64,000 nucleotides of DNA from Limnoperna fortunei (GCA_944474755.1 OX104116.1:2959494-3023493), one strand, 5' to 3'. Shown: positions 1 to 11,600, numbered from the stretch's first letter. Numbers and translations: made by a program. Notes: generated from the sequence alone by a model not told the origin.

Positions 1-831
1 CAGCTAGCACCACCTGTTATTGAGATAGCTGTTAGGCGATCATTGAAAGGTGAGGCCGCTCGTGTAGCTATGAGGCTTGGAAGCGAAGCGAGTTTAGATG
101 AACTGCTTAACAAGCTAGAAACAATATATGGTCTATCCATTCAGAATGACAAGCTAATGGAAGAATTTTACAGTTCCAAACAGAGACCAGGTGAAGATGT
201 TATTTCCTGGGCAAATAGACTTGAAGACCTGCTCTATAAGGCTAAGCAAAGACACATGATACAGGAAACTGAGAGTAATTCAAAACTATGTTCCATGTTT
301 TGGAGTGGACTAAATAAAGATTTAAAGAGCATGTCGGGTCATCTTCATTTCATTGTTAAAGACTTCGACATCTTGAAGCAAGAGATGCGACAGATAGAAG
401 CCGATATGAAGAGAGAAGAAAAATCTACTACATCCAAGATGGCTTCCACTAGAACGAATGAGTCTAAAGATGATGATGAATTAAAGGCCATGATACAGAG
501 AATGGCTACTGACATTGAGGCACTGAAAAAAGATCGAGATAGACAATACAAACCTCAACAATGGCAGAGATATGAGAAAGGTCAATATAAAGGTCAGGGA
601 AATAGACAATTTAATAATCAAGGTAACAACAACAATAGACCAAGGCAGAAACAGAATGACAGGGCAAACAATTATGATGAAAATGAACAACATCAAGAAC
701 AACCACGACAAGATGAGCCATCTAAAGACGTTATATGTTGGCGTTGTCACCAGAAAGGTCATTTAAAGATTGGTTGTCGTGTAAGATTAGATCATAGCAG
801 AAAGGCTTTAAACGGGAAGAGATCAACATAG
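1..831 (+). CDS. gag: Gag polyprotein, C-terminal part (partial)
   Basis: Structural protein that would form the cytoplasmic virus-like particle and bind element RNA. The frame is open from base 1, so the coding region runs in from upstream; the TTG at 43 is not a real start. About the first 130 visible codons look like a capsid domain (LKGEAAR, then a DELL...YG...EEFY...RPGEDV...W..RLEDLL pattern typical of Ty3/PNMA-type gag). A charged linker and an Asn/Gln/Arg-rich basic stretch follow (about 540-700). A single CCHC zinc knuckle, C-x2-C-x4-H-x4-C, is encoded at 736-777. The stop is TAG at 829-831. A -1 frameshift signal at 807-813 precedes the stop and feeds pol. No frame damage is visible. 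Confidence 0.9.
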   Translation, partial: QLAPPVIEIAVRRSLKGEAARVAMRLGSEASLDELLNKLETIYGLSIQNDKLMEEFYSSKQRPGEDVISWANRLEDLLYKAKQRHMIQETESNSKLCSMFWSGLNKDLKSMSGHLHFIVKDFDILKQEMRQIEADMKREEKSTTSKMASTRTNESKDDDELKAMIQRMATDIEALKKDRDRQYKPQQWQRYEKGQYKGQGNRQFNNQGNNNNRPRQKQNDRANNYDENEQHQEQPRQDEPSKDVICWRCHQKGHLKIGCRVRLDHSRKALNGKRST

Positions 832-849
832 TGGGGCATATGTTTGGTC
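807..849 (+). promoter_or_regulatory. -1 programmed ribosomal frameshift signal between gag and pol
   Basis: TTTAAAC at 807-813 lies in the gag frame as T TTA AAC, which fits the X-XXY-YYZ slippery heptamer. Pol is in the -1 frame relative to gag, and its frame is open from 798 (a TAG sits at 795-797), so slippage here enters pol directly. Seven bases downstream, 821-830 can pair with 839-849: ten pairs including one G-U, a single bulged T at 845, and an 8-base loop at 831-838. The stem covers the gag stop codon. Heptamer, spacing and stem are seen in the sequence; use in translation is inferred from the known mechanism. Confidence 0.8.
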
Positions 850-3800
850 GAAACTATCGAAGCTCCAGCAGCAGACAAAATTATTTAACAGAGTTAGTTG
901 GAACATCAAATGAGACCAATTTACAAGTAAATGCCATAACAACCACTGGTTTATTAGACACAGGCTCTGCAGTATCAACAATTAGTAGATCCTTTTATAA
1001 AGAACATCTGTCAGAATTGCCCATCCATCCAGTCCAAGATCTGCTTACTATTGAATGTGCTGATGGCAATGATCTACCATATGATGGTTTTATTGAAGCA
1101 GAGATTAGCATGAAGGCAAATGACAATGACAATACCTTAAAGAATTGTCTATTATTAGTTGTTCCAGACAGTAAGTACAATACCAAAGTACCTGTCCTAT
1201 TGGGAACAAATGTTTTGACATCATTGATCGACACACTTTATAATCAATATGGAGATAGATACCTTCAAGAGGCAAAACTGATTACACCAGTATACATGGC
1301 ACTCAGGTGTTTGAACCTTAGAGAAAAGAACCTGAAACGACAAAACCATCGTCTAGCAATAGTGAAATCAGCAGAAAAGAATAGAATAATCATAGAACCA
1401 AACAAAGAAGTTACCATATCTGCATACTTTGACAAGAAAGCACCATATCACCCAGTTTGCGCCTTGTTACAGCCAACAGACAAGTCAGTTATTCCAACAG
1501 ATTTAGATATTACACCATCACTGATACCATACAGCTATGATCGAAACTCTATGGGAATAACAGAAGTAATTATTACTAATCCCACTACAAGAACAGTAAC
1601 AATATCTCCACATAGCATTCTTTGTGAACTTCAGCCTATTCACATTGAGACAATACATAAGCAGGATGAAGCAACAGTAGAAGCATGCGCAGAAAAGACC
1701 GAAGTAATAGATGGAATCACTCTTTGTACAGATGGGCTAACTAAAGAACAGATAAGAAAAGGAAAAGAGTTAATTATGAAGTTTTCAGACATAATGTCCA
1801 AAGATGATCTGGACATAGGACATACCACCATGGTCAAACACAGAATAGAACTAATTGACGATACACCATTCAAACAGAAACATCGTAGAGTACCACCATC
1901 AATGTACGATGAAGTACGTGACCACTTGCACTTACTTCTTGCAAGCGGCATCATTCGAAGATCATTTTCACCATGGACATCGAAGGTTGTATTATGTAGA
2001 AAGAAAGATGGTAAACTTAGAATGTGTGTAGATTACAGGCAGCTTAATGACAGGACCATAAAAGATGCCCATGCCTTACCAAGAATAGAGGAAATACTAG
2101 ATGGACTAGCAGGCAACAAATACTTCAGCGTAATTGATATGAAGTCTGGTTACCATCAGCTAGAGATTCATGAAGACCATAAAGAACGCACTGCCTTCAC
2201 TGTGGGTGCATTAGGCTTCTATGAATATGAGAGAATGCCGTTTGGATTAGCAAACAGTCCAGCGACTTACCAACGATTAATGGAGACAATATTACTTGGA
2301 CTAAATTTAAAGATATGCTTTGTCTATCTTGATGACGTCATAATTTTCTCTGATACGTATGAAGAACACCTGGAAAGAATTGATCTTGTATTTACTAGAC
2401 TACGAGAAGCCGGACTAAAACTGTCGCCAAAGAAATGCGCATTCTTTATGAGAAAAGTTAAATATGTTGGCCACATTGTATCTGAGGAAGGCATTGAACC
2501 TGACCCAGATAAGATAGAGAAGATAAAGTATTGGCCTAAACCAACTACACCTGAAGAAGTTAGAAAATTTTTAGGGTTTGCAGGCTACTATCGAAGATTT
2601 GTAAAAGATTTTGCTAAGATAGCTAGACCTCTTACGAATTTATTACCGCCAACAGTAAAGAAAAGAGGAAAGAAACCAAAGAAAGATGAATCACAACAAA
2701 AATGGACATGGGAGATAACTCAAGATCAATCTTTTGAAGCATTAAAATCATGTTTAATGGCACCACCAGTACTTGGTTACCCCAACTTTACCAAGCCATT
2801 TGAACTGCACACAGATGCATCAGGACAAGGTTTAGGTGCAGTTTTATACCAAGAACAAGAAGGCCACAAGAGAGTGATTGCTTATGCAAGCCGTGGATTA
2901 TCAAAAGCTGAACGACATTATCCAGCACATCGACTTGAGTTTCTTGCACTCAAATGGGCTGTCACAGAAAAATTCAGCGACTATCTAATTACATCAAAAT
3001 TTGTAGTATATACAGACAACAATCCACTTACTTATGCCATGACCACTGCAAAATTAGATGCTACAACACAACGTTGGGTTGCAGCACTCTCATCATACAA
3101 TTTCGAAATAAAATACAGGCCTGGTTCTACAAACAAAGATGCGGATGCTTTATCACGCTTACCAAATGACAGAATCACAACTACATTGAATCAACAAGCA
3201 GTAAAATCCATTTGTCAGTCCATCCATGTGCCCGCTATTGAAACAATCTCCTTTTCAACTGAAATAGTAGACCAATTGCTAGATCCAGTGACTCACAAAA
3301 AGATCAATGTATCTGAAGCTCAGCAAAAAGACAGAGTTTTGCAGTTCTGGTTATCAAAAGTAACTGCAGGGAAGAAACCACCAAAGAATGATGTGCCAAA
3401 AACACCTGAGCACAGAGCTTTCTACAACAACTTTGAAAGGCTAAACATCAACAATGGCGTTTTACAGCGTGAAGTTACAGATAACATCAGTGGAGAAAAG
3501 TACAATCAGATAGTCGTACCATTCATTTACAGGTCATTGATCTTAAGATTCCTGCATGATGATATGGGTCACCAGGGACGTGACAGAACATTGTCGCTGA
3601 TTAAAGAACGTTTTTACTGGTATGGCCTATCAAGAGACGTTGAAGAATATATAACAGCATGCGGTCGATGCTTACGTAGAAAGAAACCATCCACAGACAA
3701 AGCTGAGCTTGTTAGCATCGAAACCACACAACCTCTTGAGTTAGTATGTATGGATTTTCTCAGCCTAGAAACATCCAAGGGAGGTTACCAGAACATTCTC

Positions 3801-5174
3801 GTCATTACTGACCATTACACCAAGTATGCAATAGCAGTACCAACAAAGAACATGACAGCAAAAACAACAGCTGAAGCATTTCTGAACAACTTTGTGGTTC
3901 ACTACGGTTTTCCATCCCGTATTCACAGTGACCAAGGAACAAACTTCGAAGGCAAATTAATAAAAGAACTATGTGAGATTACTGGGATGAAGAAATCACG
4001 TACAACTCCATATCATCCCATGGGAAATGGTGAATGCGAACGTTTCAATCGCACACTGCTAAGTATGTTAGGTACATTAAACCCAGATCAGAAGAAAGAC
4101 TGGAAATCTCATGTTTCAACAATGACGCACGCATACAACAGTACTAGGCATGCAACAACTGGCTTTACGCCACACTATCTCATGTTTGGACGAGAAGCTA
4201 AATTAGAAATAGACGTCATCTTTAACACCAAACCTCCTGGAATAGATAAAATCCCAGCCACAAAATATATTAAGGAATTGAAAGAAAGAATGAACAAAGC
4301 ATATGAAATAGCCAAAGAAGTTACCAGGAAAGCCCAACAGAAACAAAAGAACACATATCATATGAAGAAACGAGGGTCAATAATTCAGAAATGTGACACA
4401 GTTTTAGTCAAAGTAGTAGCTTGGGACGGTAAACATAAATTAGCTGATCGCTGGGAAGAAGAACCATACACAGTACTTGAACAGCCAAACTTAGACATAC
4501 CAGTTTATAAAGTACAACGTAAAGATGGCACTGGAAAGAAAAAGACATTACACAGAAACCTTTTATTACCAGTTGGTAATCTGTGTGATACCGATGCTGA
4601 GATGGAAACGATGCAAGAACTTGATGAGAGTGAAGATGATGAAACCATCTATATTGATGATTCATATACAGATAGAAATGGTACACAACATGCACCAGAG
4701 AATGTCTATCCTGTGAAATCAGAAAGTGACACCAGTAAAGTGTTAGCAGATGAACTCTCTGCAATTGACACAAAAATTGCGGAAATGTCAGGGGACGCCC
4801 TACATATAGATCAAGATGATTCATCTCATCAGGTAACATCCGAGACAGGAGCTGAAGCCACAAGAGTAGACCCTTCCACTCAACCAGCAGCAGCTGATGA
4901 TTCTTGTTCAAACAGGACAAGAGAACAGGGCCCTGAAAGAACATTGCATGATTTAGATCATGAAATTGATGATATGGAAGAGAGTGAGAGGAGATCAACT
5001 CGTCAAAGACGCAAACCAGCCTGGATGCGGAGTGGTGAATATGTCATGTCGCAACAACCAGACTGGATGCAGAAAGCAGAGTATTTGAAAAGGCTAGCTT
5101 TAACTGGTATGTTTCCATCCGCAGAAGAAGATATTGGCAAGGCGTTGCTCAAAATAGTGACTGAAAACATGTGA
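813..5174 (+). CDS. pol: Pol polyprotein: protease, RT, RNase H, integrase
   Basis: Made by -1 slippage from gag, so the start given is the first post-shift codon. There is no upstream in-frame ATG before 840. Residues are counted from 813. Aspartic protease D-T-G is at 49-51. RT has YLDD at 505-508 (2325-2336), preceded by the SGYHQ and MPFGL.N.P motifs. RNase H has D668, E709 and D735. The integrase zinc domain has H915, H920, C950 and C953. The integrase core triad is D981, D1040 and E1076, with exactly 35 residues between the last two. A GPY/F-like module follows (DRWEEEPY, lacking the usual Gly). An acidic 200-residue tail ends at TGA 5172-5174. About 1450 codons without a stop is full length for the family. 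It copies element RNA to cDNA and integrates it. Confidence 0.95.
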   Translation, partial: REEINIVGHMFGRNYRSSSSRQNYLTELVGTSNETNLQVNAITTTGLLDTGSAVSTISRSFYKEHLSELPIHPVQDLLTIECADGNDLPYDGFIEAEISMKANDNDNTLKNCLLLVVPDSKYNTKVPVLLGTNVLTSLIDTLYNQYGDRYLQEAKLITPVYMALRCLNLREKNLKRQNHRLAIVKSAEKNRIIIEPNKEVTISAYFDKKAPYHPVCALLQPTDKSVIPTDLDITPSLIPYSYDRNSMGITEVIITNPTTRTVTISPHSILCELQPIHIETIHKQDEATVEACAEKTEVIDGITLCTDGLTKEQIRKGKELIMKFSDIMSKDDLDIGHTTMVKHRIELIDDTPFKQKHRRVPPSMYDEVRDHLHLLLASGIIRRSFSPWTSKVVLCRKKDGKLRMCVDYRQLNDRTIKDAHALPRIEEILDGLAGNKYFSVIDMKSGYHQLEIHEDHKERTAFTVGALGFYEYERMPFGLANSPATYQRLMETILLGLNLKICFVYLDDVIIFSDTYEEHLERIDLVFTRLREAGLKLSPKKCAFFMRKVKYVGHIVSEEGIEPDPDKIEKIKYWPKPTTPEEVRKFLGFAGYYRRFVKDFAKIARPLTNLLPPTVKKRGKKPKKDESQQKWTWEITQDQSFEALKSCLMAPPVLGYPNFTKPFELHTDASGQGLGAVLYQEQEGHKRVIAYASRGLSKAERHYPAHRLEFLALKWAVTEKFSDYLITSKFVVYTDNNPLTYAMTTAKLDATTQRWVAALSSYNFEIKYRPGSTNKDADALSRLPNDRITTTLNQQAVKSICQSIHVPAIETISFSTEIVDQLLDPVTHKKINVSEAQQKDRVLQFWLSKVTAGKKPPKNDVPKTPEHRAFYNNFERLNINNGVLQREVTDNISGEKYNQIVVPFIYRSLILRFLHDDMGHQGRDRTLSLIKERFYWYGLSRDVEEYITACGRCLRRKKPSTDKAELVSIETTQPLELVCMDFLSLETSKGGYQNILVITDHYTKYAIAVPTKNMTAKTTAEAFLNNFVVHYGFPSRIHSDQGTNFEGKLIKELCEITGMKKSRTTPYHPMGNGECERFNRTLLSMLGTLNPDQKKDWKSHVSTMTHAYNSTRHATTGFTPHYLMFGREAKLEIDVIFNTKPPGIDKIPATKYIKELKERMNKAYEIAKEVTRKAQQKQKNTYHMKKRGSIIQKCDTVLVKVVAWDGKHKLADRWEEEPYTVLEQPNLDIPVYKVQRKDGTGKKKTLHRNLLLPVGNLCDTDAEMETMQELDESEDDETIYIDDSYTDRNGTQHAPENVYPVKSESDTSKVLADELSAIDTKIAEMSGDALHIDQDDSSHQVTSETGAEATRVDPSTQPAAADDSCSNRTREQGPERTLHDLDHEIDDMEESERRSTRQRRKPAWMRSGEYVMSQQPDWMQKAEYLKRLALTGMFPSAEEDIGKALLKIVTENM

Positions 5175-5298
5175 TAGGATAATACTGATAGGATTTTTGT
5201 CATTTGATTTTTTTTTCCATATGATTATTACCATTGTCTATAGGTGTTTCTATTTTTCTTCTATAAATTGTTAAATGGTGTGGAAACCATTTTTTTCC
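5175..5298 (+). other. Untranslated spacer between pol and polypurine tract
   Basis: T-rich 3' non-coding segment of the first retrotransposon. No reading frame or envelope-like gene lies between pol and the LTR. Confidence 0.7.
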
Positions 5299-5312
5299 AA
5301 GGAGGAGGAGGA
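5299..5312 (+). promoter_or_regulatory. Polypurine tract, plus-strand primer site
   Basis: An uninterrupted purine run built of GGA triplets directly abuts the TG that opens the 3' LTR. This is the position and composition expected of the RNase H-resistant primer for plus-strand DNA synthesis. Confidence 0.85.
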
Positions 5313-6602
5313 TGTGATAGGGTCGATATTTTTATATGTAACCATTAAATACAATATCTAATGTGTATTAGTATTATATCAATTCACTAATTGATAATCA
5401 CAGGTGTATAAATGTTTTAATCCTTACAAGTGACCTCCAGCTAATTTGTATATGTTATTGATTTTTAGTATTACAGGTATAGATGACCAGGTGTTAAATC
5501 ATGTGACTTGTTTATGGTCATTCACTGTATGATGTATTTTGAAAGTGAGGTGTGATGTAATGTTTGTATGATGTAAGTCTGAGAGAACGATTTGATTGGC
5601 TGGATGGTATGTATGAGTGATGTCAGAATGATTCTTTATGTGTGATGTAGTGGTGTCCGAGAGATGTGATTGGTTGTTTAGTCATGAGGTACGAAAGAGA
5701 GTACTCGATTGGCAATTAGTGTTGGAGGGAAATTATGTTTAATTTTTCACTTTCACTCATTGTGTAAAGAAGTAGATTTGTTTGATATTTTGTGGAACAT
5801 TTCTGCATAATTTATATTCGGAAGTTTACAGATATTTTGGAATACTCCTGTGTTCCACATCATAAAGGTATTTATATTTTTATGTTATATATACTTTATT
5901 TTTCATGTCTTTGTAGAGTAATCCGTCAGATTGCTTTTTCAATGTAACGAAGACTCAAATTGTGAGATTGTTCTTCTTTAATTATTTTTATATTTGTCTA
6001 AGCTGGAGTCACTAGTTAAAGGTTATTATAAATGTTTACATGACAAGTTTAAGCTATATATATTTTTAATATATTTTTCACACGGATTATTTATACATTG
6101 TGGTCACATAGGTGTAGTTAATGCATAGCATACTTAGCATGCATTCATATTATTTCAGATGTAGATCCTGTATATATTTGTCCTTGAGTTCTGGACTGTG
6201 TCTAAGTTGTTCTTGCAACCTAAGTCCCATAGACAGGTATTCAATAGTTCTATATTTATTTATTTATTACATCAATGATTAGATTAATTGTCTTACATTG
6301 TATCATACATTTTTATATACATTTCAAGATAATGGGTTTTGCATAATTTGCATAGCTTACTGTATTTCATATTATTTCATTTCATATTTTTACTTTGAAT
6401 ATTTACTGAATATAATGAAATTATTTTCATATGGATCTATAATACTTATGTGACATGTTTTATTTGCATAATGTGATATAATTGTTGAACTATTTGTAAT
6501 TTCAATTTATTGTTATTACAGGGTTGTTTTGTTCTATTATAATAAACAACTACTGGATCTCAGCTGTGTTTGTTTTGAACACCCGAACCACCCCCGGTTA
6601 CA
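5313..6602 (+). repeat. 3' LTR of the first Ty3/gypsy element
   Basis: It begins TGTGA right after the polypurine tract and ends GGTTACA. The TGT.A / T.ACA termini form a short imperfect inverted repeat with the canonical TG...CA. At about 1290 bp it is long for the family. AATAAA at 6541-6546 is a likely polyadenylation signal, which places the R/U5 boundary shortly after it and leaves a short U5. The 5' partner LTR is outside the window, so the boundaries rest on these signals rather than on an LTR alignment. Confidence 0.8.
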
Positions 6603-7229
6603 GTAGCTTTCTTGAACATAGAAAAAACGTTTAAGATCGAATCCTTTTGTGTTTTCAGCGAATTCTGTTTGAATTTTTCTTGTTGTTTTCCCAAGAGAGA
6701 TTTGTTAGACATTACTATCTTAGCAAATTTATTTTACCAAACTATTTTTTATATTAACGCCACAGGACAAATTTAACCAATTGTGGTCGTTGAATGTTAC
6801 AAGCTTAATTTGGATTCGATATTTCCGCCAAAAATGACGTCTGCAATAACTATTTCCAAAATGAATGACGTCTGCAATTACTTAAAGTGTATAAGTCGTG
6901 CTCCATGGGGAAAACTGGTGTGGAAATAGTCATCAGAAATAATGTGTACATTATTTACATTTTTACTTAGGTAAATTAATTTTGTGATTTTTGATGATTT
7001 AAATCAAACAATTTTCCACTGAAACTATATCTAGACAAAAAACGTAATATGAGCAGACATTCCGGTCTTTTGAGAATCAGGATATAACCAGATTACTGAC
7101 AGAGGTTCGATGCCACACTGTAAATTGCCAATGACGTTTCATCTATGGATTTGTTTATGTTTACTCGTTATCCTAGGACGTATTAGACACGTATTATGTA
7201 AGGAATTAAATAAATATTAATAACTAAAA
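6603..7229. other. Anonymous AT-rich flank
   Basis: No gene or element was recognised. A short direct duplication of ATGACGTCTGCAAT occurs near 6834 and 6864. Confidence 0.4.
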
Positions 7230-7475
7230 CCATGGTGCTTAACGCCACGTTCAGCAATTTGTCACCTACATCATGAAGTCCAGTTATGGGCGAGACACAG
7301 AAGTATATCCGGTTAAAACACACCTACCTTAGACAGGATCACTAGCAAGCAATCCTGGTCAGTGAGATAAGAGTCGAGCGCACCATGCCCGCATTAAGGC
7401 TCAACCCCGCAATCTATGAGTTGACAGGCACCTGATCAACAATTACCTTAACTTCCCGACCACCTGGAACCCATA
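7230..7475 (-). mobile_element. tRNA-headed SINE, diverged full-length copy
   Basis: Read on the minus strand it has, in order, a GGTGGTCG-like A-box region, a GCGGGGTTGAGCC B-box region, the GACCAGGATTGC segment, the ACTGGACTTCATGA segment, and a tail ending in TTGCTGAACGTGGCGTTAAG. The same order occurs in the SINE copies at 15065 and 34285. Substitutions and small gaps are numerous, so it is an old copy. SINEs of this kind are transcribed by RNA polymerase III and mobilised by LINE machinery (family knowledge). Confidence 0.75.
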
Positions 7476-7959
7476 ATGCCTCGCAATGAGCCTCAGCAAT
7501 ATGGTTTTCTGCTTTGCATTGCATTCATTTGTCCTTGACATAAGGCTGAAAAACAGCAGTTCTGCAAAATGCAGCGTTGCCTAAATGTTTAGTAATATAT
7601 TATGGTATACTAAAAAGTATATTTAAATATTTATTATATGAACGTATGGATTGATATTCAATATGACCTATAAGGTTCAATATATCTTCACATTCAAAGA
7701 TGTATAAAGTGCGTTTTTAAGCTAACAAAACTAGATGGTTTCGTAGTGCTCATTGGGTTATAAAGGATGATACATGTGCATGATGCATTGGTTTTGTAGG
7801 GATGTACTGCTGAGCTACCTGGAACATTATACCAAACACTTAGCGTTTATTGCCTTATAGAGAATTCATCATTCCATCTCTACATAGAAAACGTATAAAA
7901 CGATGAGATAAAATTTCCGAAATCATTTCTACAATCAACTATAGTAAAATTGATGGCAA

Positions 7960-8603
7960 TTGTCGGAGTAGCTACAATAATGTAGCTCCTTTTTTTTTGA
8001 TGGACGGAGCTACAAAGAGGTCCCATTACTCGTAATGGAGCAAAAACACTGTTGGGATTTACACATATTTTCCGCTATTTAACCTTTGTCTTTATTAAAT
8101 AAATATGTTTTCTTTCCTCCGCCGTTCATCTGATATGTCTACAATGTCTAATTAAATAATTTTAACACTTTTTCGTAATCGTGGCATTGTTGACATAATT
8201 AAAATTGTGGAGTGTAGAATTTCGGAATTGTATCGGTAAAATTTGTAATAAGGGGACATAATCATAATGCAAATGAATACAGCTGAAATCATCCGGAATT
8301 ACATTTTTTACCAAATCGATTCTGATATTATCGAAATTATGCACTTCCGGAATTCATATTTTGTCAAACAATGCCATGATTACGAATAAAGTGATTAAAC
8401 TAACGAATATGGTGTTGTGGAAATATATAACTGCAAATACATAAAAAAGTATGTAGCAAACCAGGGAAACAGTGTAATTGCTTATAATATGCATAAAACC
8501 CCCGGGGGTGAATCACTCCCGGGGTGCTCCATTACGAGTAATGGGACCTCTTTGTAGCTCCGTCCATCAAAAAGGAGCTACATTATTGTAGCTATTGTCG
8601 GAG
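7960..8603. mobile_element. 626-bp MITE with 70-74 bp terminal inverted repeats and 9-bp target duplication
   Basis: The element proper is 7969-8594. The left terminal repeat 7969-8042 and right repeat 8525-8594 are exact reverse complements except for the length of one T/A run (9 T against 5 A). TTGTCGGAG flanks the element on both sides (7960-7968 and 8595-8603), a 9-bp target-site duplication. There is no transposase reading frame inside. The interior carries a further inverted pair (around 8170-8190 and 8360-8385). Long terminal repeats with a 9-bp duplication are typical of Mutator-like (MULE) elements, so a non-autonomous MULE derivative is the likeliest class. The near-identical arms indicate recent activity. 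Confidence 0.9.
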
Positions 8604-11600
8604 ATACCTACTCGCTGCAAAAAAAAATACTTATAATAAAACAAATTGCTGAAATCAGATCTTTAAAAAGCAGGCATTAAGATGTTACAGAATGTTATAA
8701 TGTAAAAACTGGTACAGGATAAATAATAAATTTATAATAACAATAGTTATATACATCATATACACAAATATATACAAAGAAAAGGTTACACAGATTTCAG
8801 AATCTGGAAGAACAACACCAGCATTGATATTTTTAAAGTTTCATAGTTTCTTCAGAATTGGTTTTCTTTTATTTGACATATGTTCTGAACATTTAATATT
8901 AATATTGTGTTTAAATATGAAACAGTGAGATATAGCCTATTTACGTTCTTCATTAAAGTAATTTCATTCTAAGAGATAGTGGTATTCATCTCCGATTTAG
9001 GAACTATAACAAGATATACATTTACGCTTTGCCTACGGGATATTTTGCCATCGCCCTATTTCGATTGGAAGCTTATTATTTGTTATCAATCTGCAGAAAA
9101 GAATTTCCTCTTTTGTTTCATTTCTAATTGAAACTTTGTTTTATAGATTCTATAATTTATAGATTTTGTTGAATTTTAATTCCAATTATGACTAAATTTG
9201 GCCTATATGCATTTAAACCATTTATTATTATTACAGTTTTCTGTTTCCCAGAAAAGAGAAGCCACAATCATTAAATATCTGTTTTTCGAAAAGATCCAGT
9301 TAATCTTCATATTTTGATTTTCATTCAATTGACGACACAATCTGTACATAACATAAAAATATTTTGATTGCTTACACGTTTTAAGCCTTGCCCAACATCA
9401 TACAATTCTCACATTAATATCTCCTATTTCCATGTACTTTAGTTTTATTGAGATTTACAATTCACGTATCACAATATGCATAAAAAACATCCAGTTGAGC
9501 ATGAAGATCATTTTCTATCTTTGCTAATTATTCGGTATCATCGGCTTATAACATAATATTATTTATTATTTATATTAAGTTTAAATTAATTGTGTAATTT
9601 GACAATACAATAGTGCACAACTGTGTATTAATGTTTACAGTATATTTGTAAGAAATATTGCCGAATATAAACGACCGGTTAAATACAACGATCTATTAAC
9701 CAGCTGACTGGTCCATACAATATGGATCTGGTGAAAAAAGGCAGTATAGAAAAACAGCCATTTAAATAAGGGGGGCCAATACATTATTGATTTAATGTTT
9801 GTGTGACGTTAGGCAATATTCAGGACGAGAACACAAACAAATTTAACTAGGTTAAGTGATGGCCGGACAAAATTTTCTATAATACGTATTAGATTCGGGC
9901 GGAGTATTAAGCCTTTTGTAGCGGCTACATGAAGCTTTCTTTTTCTAAATCAGCAGAATGGTTTTTATTGTACTGTTGTTTTTATACGTATAATTTTACA
10001 AGCCACAAATAAAGAAGTCTATCTAACCTATCGAGACGCTCTTCCTGGGGGGGGGGGGGGGGATGGAGGGGGGGGGGCTCTGTGGGTCGAGCACTGAGAA
10101 CAATACGTAGTCTCAGTCAATAAATATAATACAAGGCTAACACAGGATCTTACATCCGATAATACAGTGTGCAAATTAATAGTAAATAAATTTTTGTCAA
10201 AATGAAATGAATAGTTTTAATAGCAATATATATTAAGTGACCTTGCCACTATATAAATAATGATAGAGTCGAAGTGAATGGACAATAGCACCTTTCTAGC
10301 CAAAACTGCATATATATATTTGCTAGAGCTGACCTCGTCCGGACTGTAATAGGAGTAGGAACAGTTGCCTATATTATACAGTTTACGTCAGAACTTTGAA
10401 AGTTAGAATCTTTAATGACTATATAGTGAGTATTCACGCATCAATATTTAAATATTATAGGCTATGTTTAATGAAATGACATCCATTTAAATGTCAGGAA
10501 CGAAGCCCAATACTTCTCCAGACGTAATGGAAATGACACCATAATAATAGTCCGCGCTGTCAGCGTAATGCTAACCATTCAAATATTTTATATAATAACA
10601 TAATAGACGGCAATCCATCCCAGAAAAACAGATTTAAAAACGATAAAGTTTAATTCCCCTCGCATTATTTAGTTGACACGAGCTTAGGTCTCCAGTGTAT
10701 GTACAATGATAGACGTGAAACGTCCGCCGAGCAATATCAAAGATTTCCTTAGAAAGGAACAAGTTCTCTTGTGTTAAGCATTTCCGATTAGGAAATTAGA
10801 TAGTTAAAAGAGGGAGAATTAGATGGACACGTGAAAAGAATAATCCAATGAATAGGGTCAGACAGGACTATTTGCAATGAGATTGTTAAACGCGAACCTG
10901 GTGGTATGCCCCACAGACTTAGTACTTATTTAATAATATGGAGTAGGCATTGCCAAAATGCGAGCACAGACAAATATATTTTTCTAACTTTTACACATAA
11001 TTCCTTGTTTTACTTTGTCCTTAATTTTGTGAGGACCTTATACTAAATGTTGATGTATTTTGGTTATTGTTTTTGCGTGACAAATGAAAACTGCTTACCG
11101 CGTATGGTCCAGATTACGCTCATTTTGTAGAATAATAACTATGTAAATTGAATTCATCACTTTATTTTCCAGTTATTTAGCGTTTTGAAATGTGGCGTAT
11201 TTTTCAATGTGATAGAGCAATTTTCTATAGTAAAGTTTGACCTAAATTACAACGGAAGTGTATGTTTGGAAGAGTCTATTGTCGTCTGTTCGAAATCTTT
11301 CGGGTAATATCGTCTGCAGTTAAGGCGGACAAATCCTTGCGGTTTGTCTGAATACCACTGAACGTTACGAAAGCAGACGATCTTTTTGAAAACAACGCGA
11401 GGTCCCTGTAGAAATTCAAATGGCTGACTTCCTATTAAAATTCCCGTAGCAAATGCCAAGGACGATTTGGAACATGTCAACAACAAAGGCATAATATATA
11501 AAATATGGACGTGTTATTGTGTAGAAATGTTTTAAATTGGATAACACTACAAAGGTACAATATGGAATAATAAAAAAATGCAAGCAAAACACCTAGTGCA

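Larger units (their letters stand above)
1..6602 (+). mobile_element. Ty3/gypsy LTR retrotransposon, 5' end outside window
   Basis: The order gag, protease, reverse transcriptase, RNase H, integrase, polypurine tract, LTR defines a Ty3/gypsy (Metaviridae-type) element. The window opens inside gag, so the 5' LTR, primer binding site and gag start are missing. Both reading frames are free of stops and all catalytic motifs I looked for are present, so the copy appears recent. The 3' LTR ends in CA at 6602. The target-site duplication cannot be tested because the 5' edge is not in view. The gag capsid-like region resembles the retrotransposon-derived PNMA-type gag fold (family knowledge, by eye). 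The lineage within Ty3/gypsy is not assigned. Confidence 0.95.

Noticed and set aside
831..842. GTG or ATG start for an independent pol protein
   Set aside because: The open frame extends upstream past a perfect frameshift heptamer and no initiation context is evident. Expression by frameshift is more consistent.
4408..4998. Long minus-strand frame inside pol
   Set aside because: Antisense shadow of the pol C-terminal tail; no recognisable protein.
11247..11492. 81-codon minus-strand frame in a less AT-rich patch
   Set aside because: No recognisable family, splice signals not convincing, and isolated in anonymous DNA. An exon is possible but unsupported.
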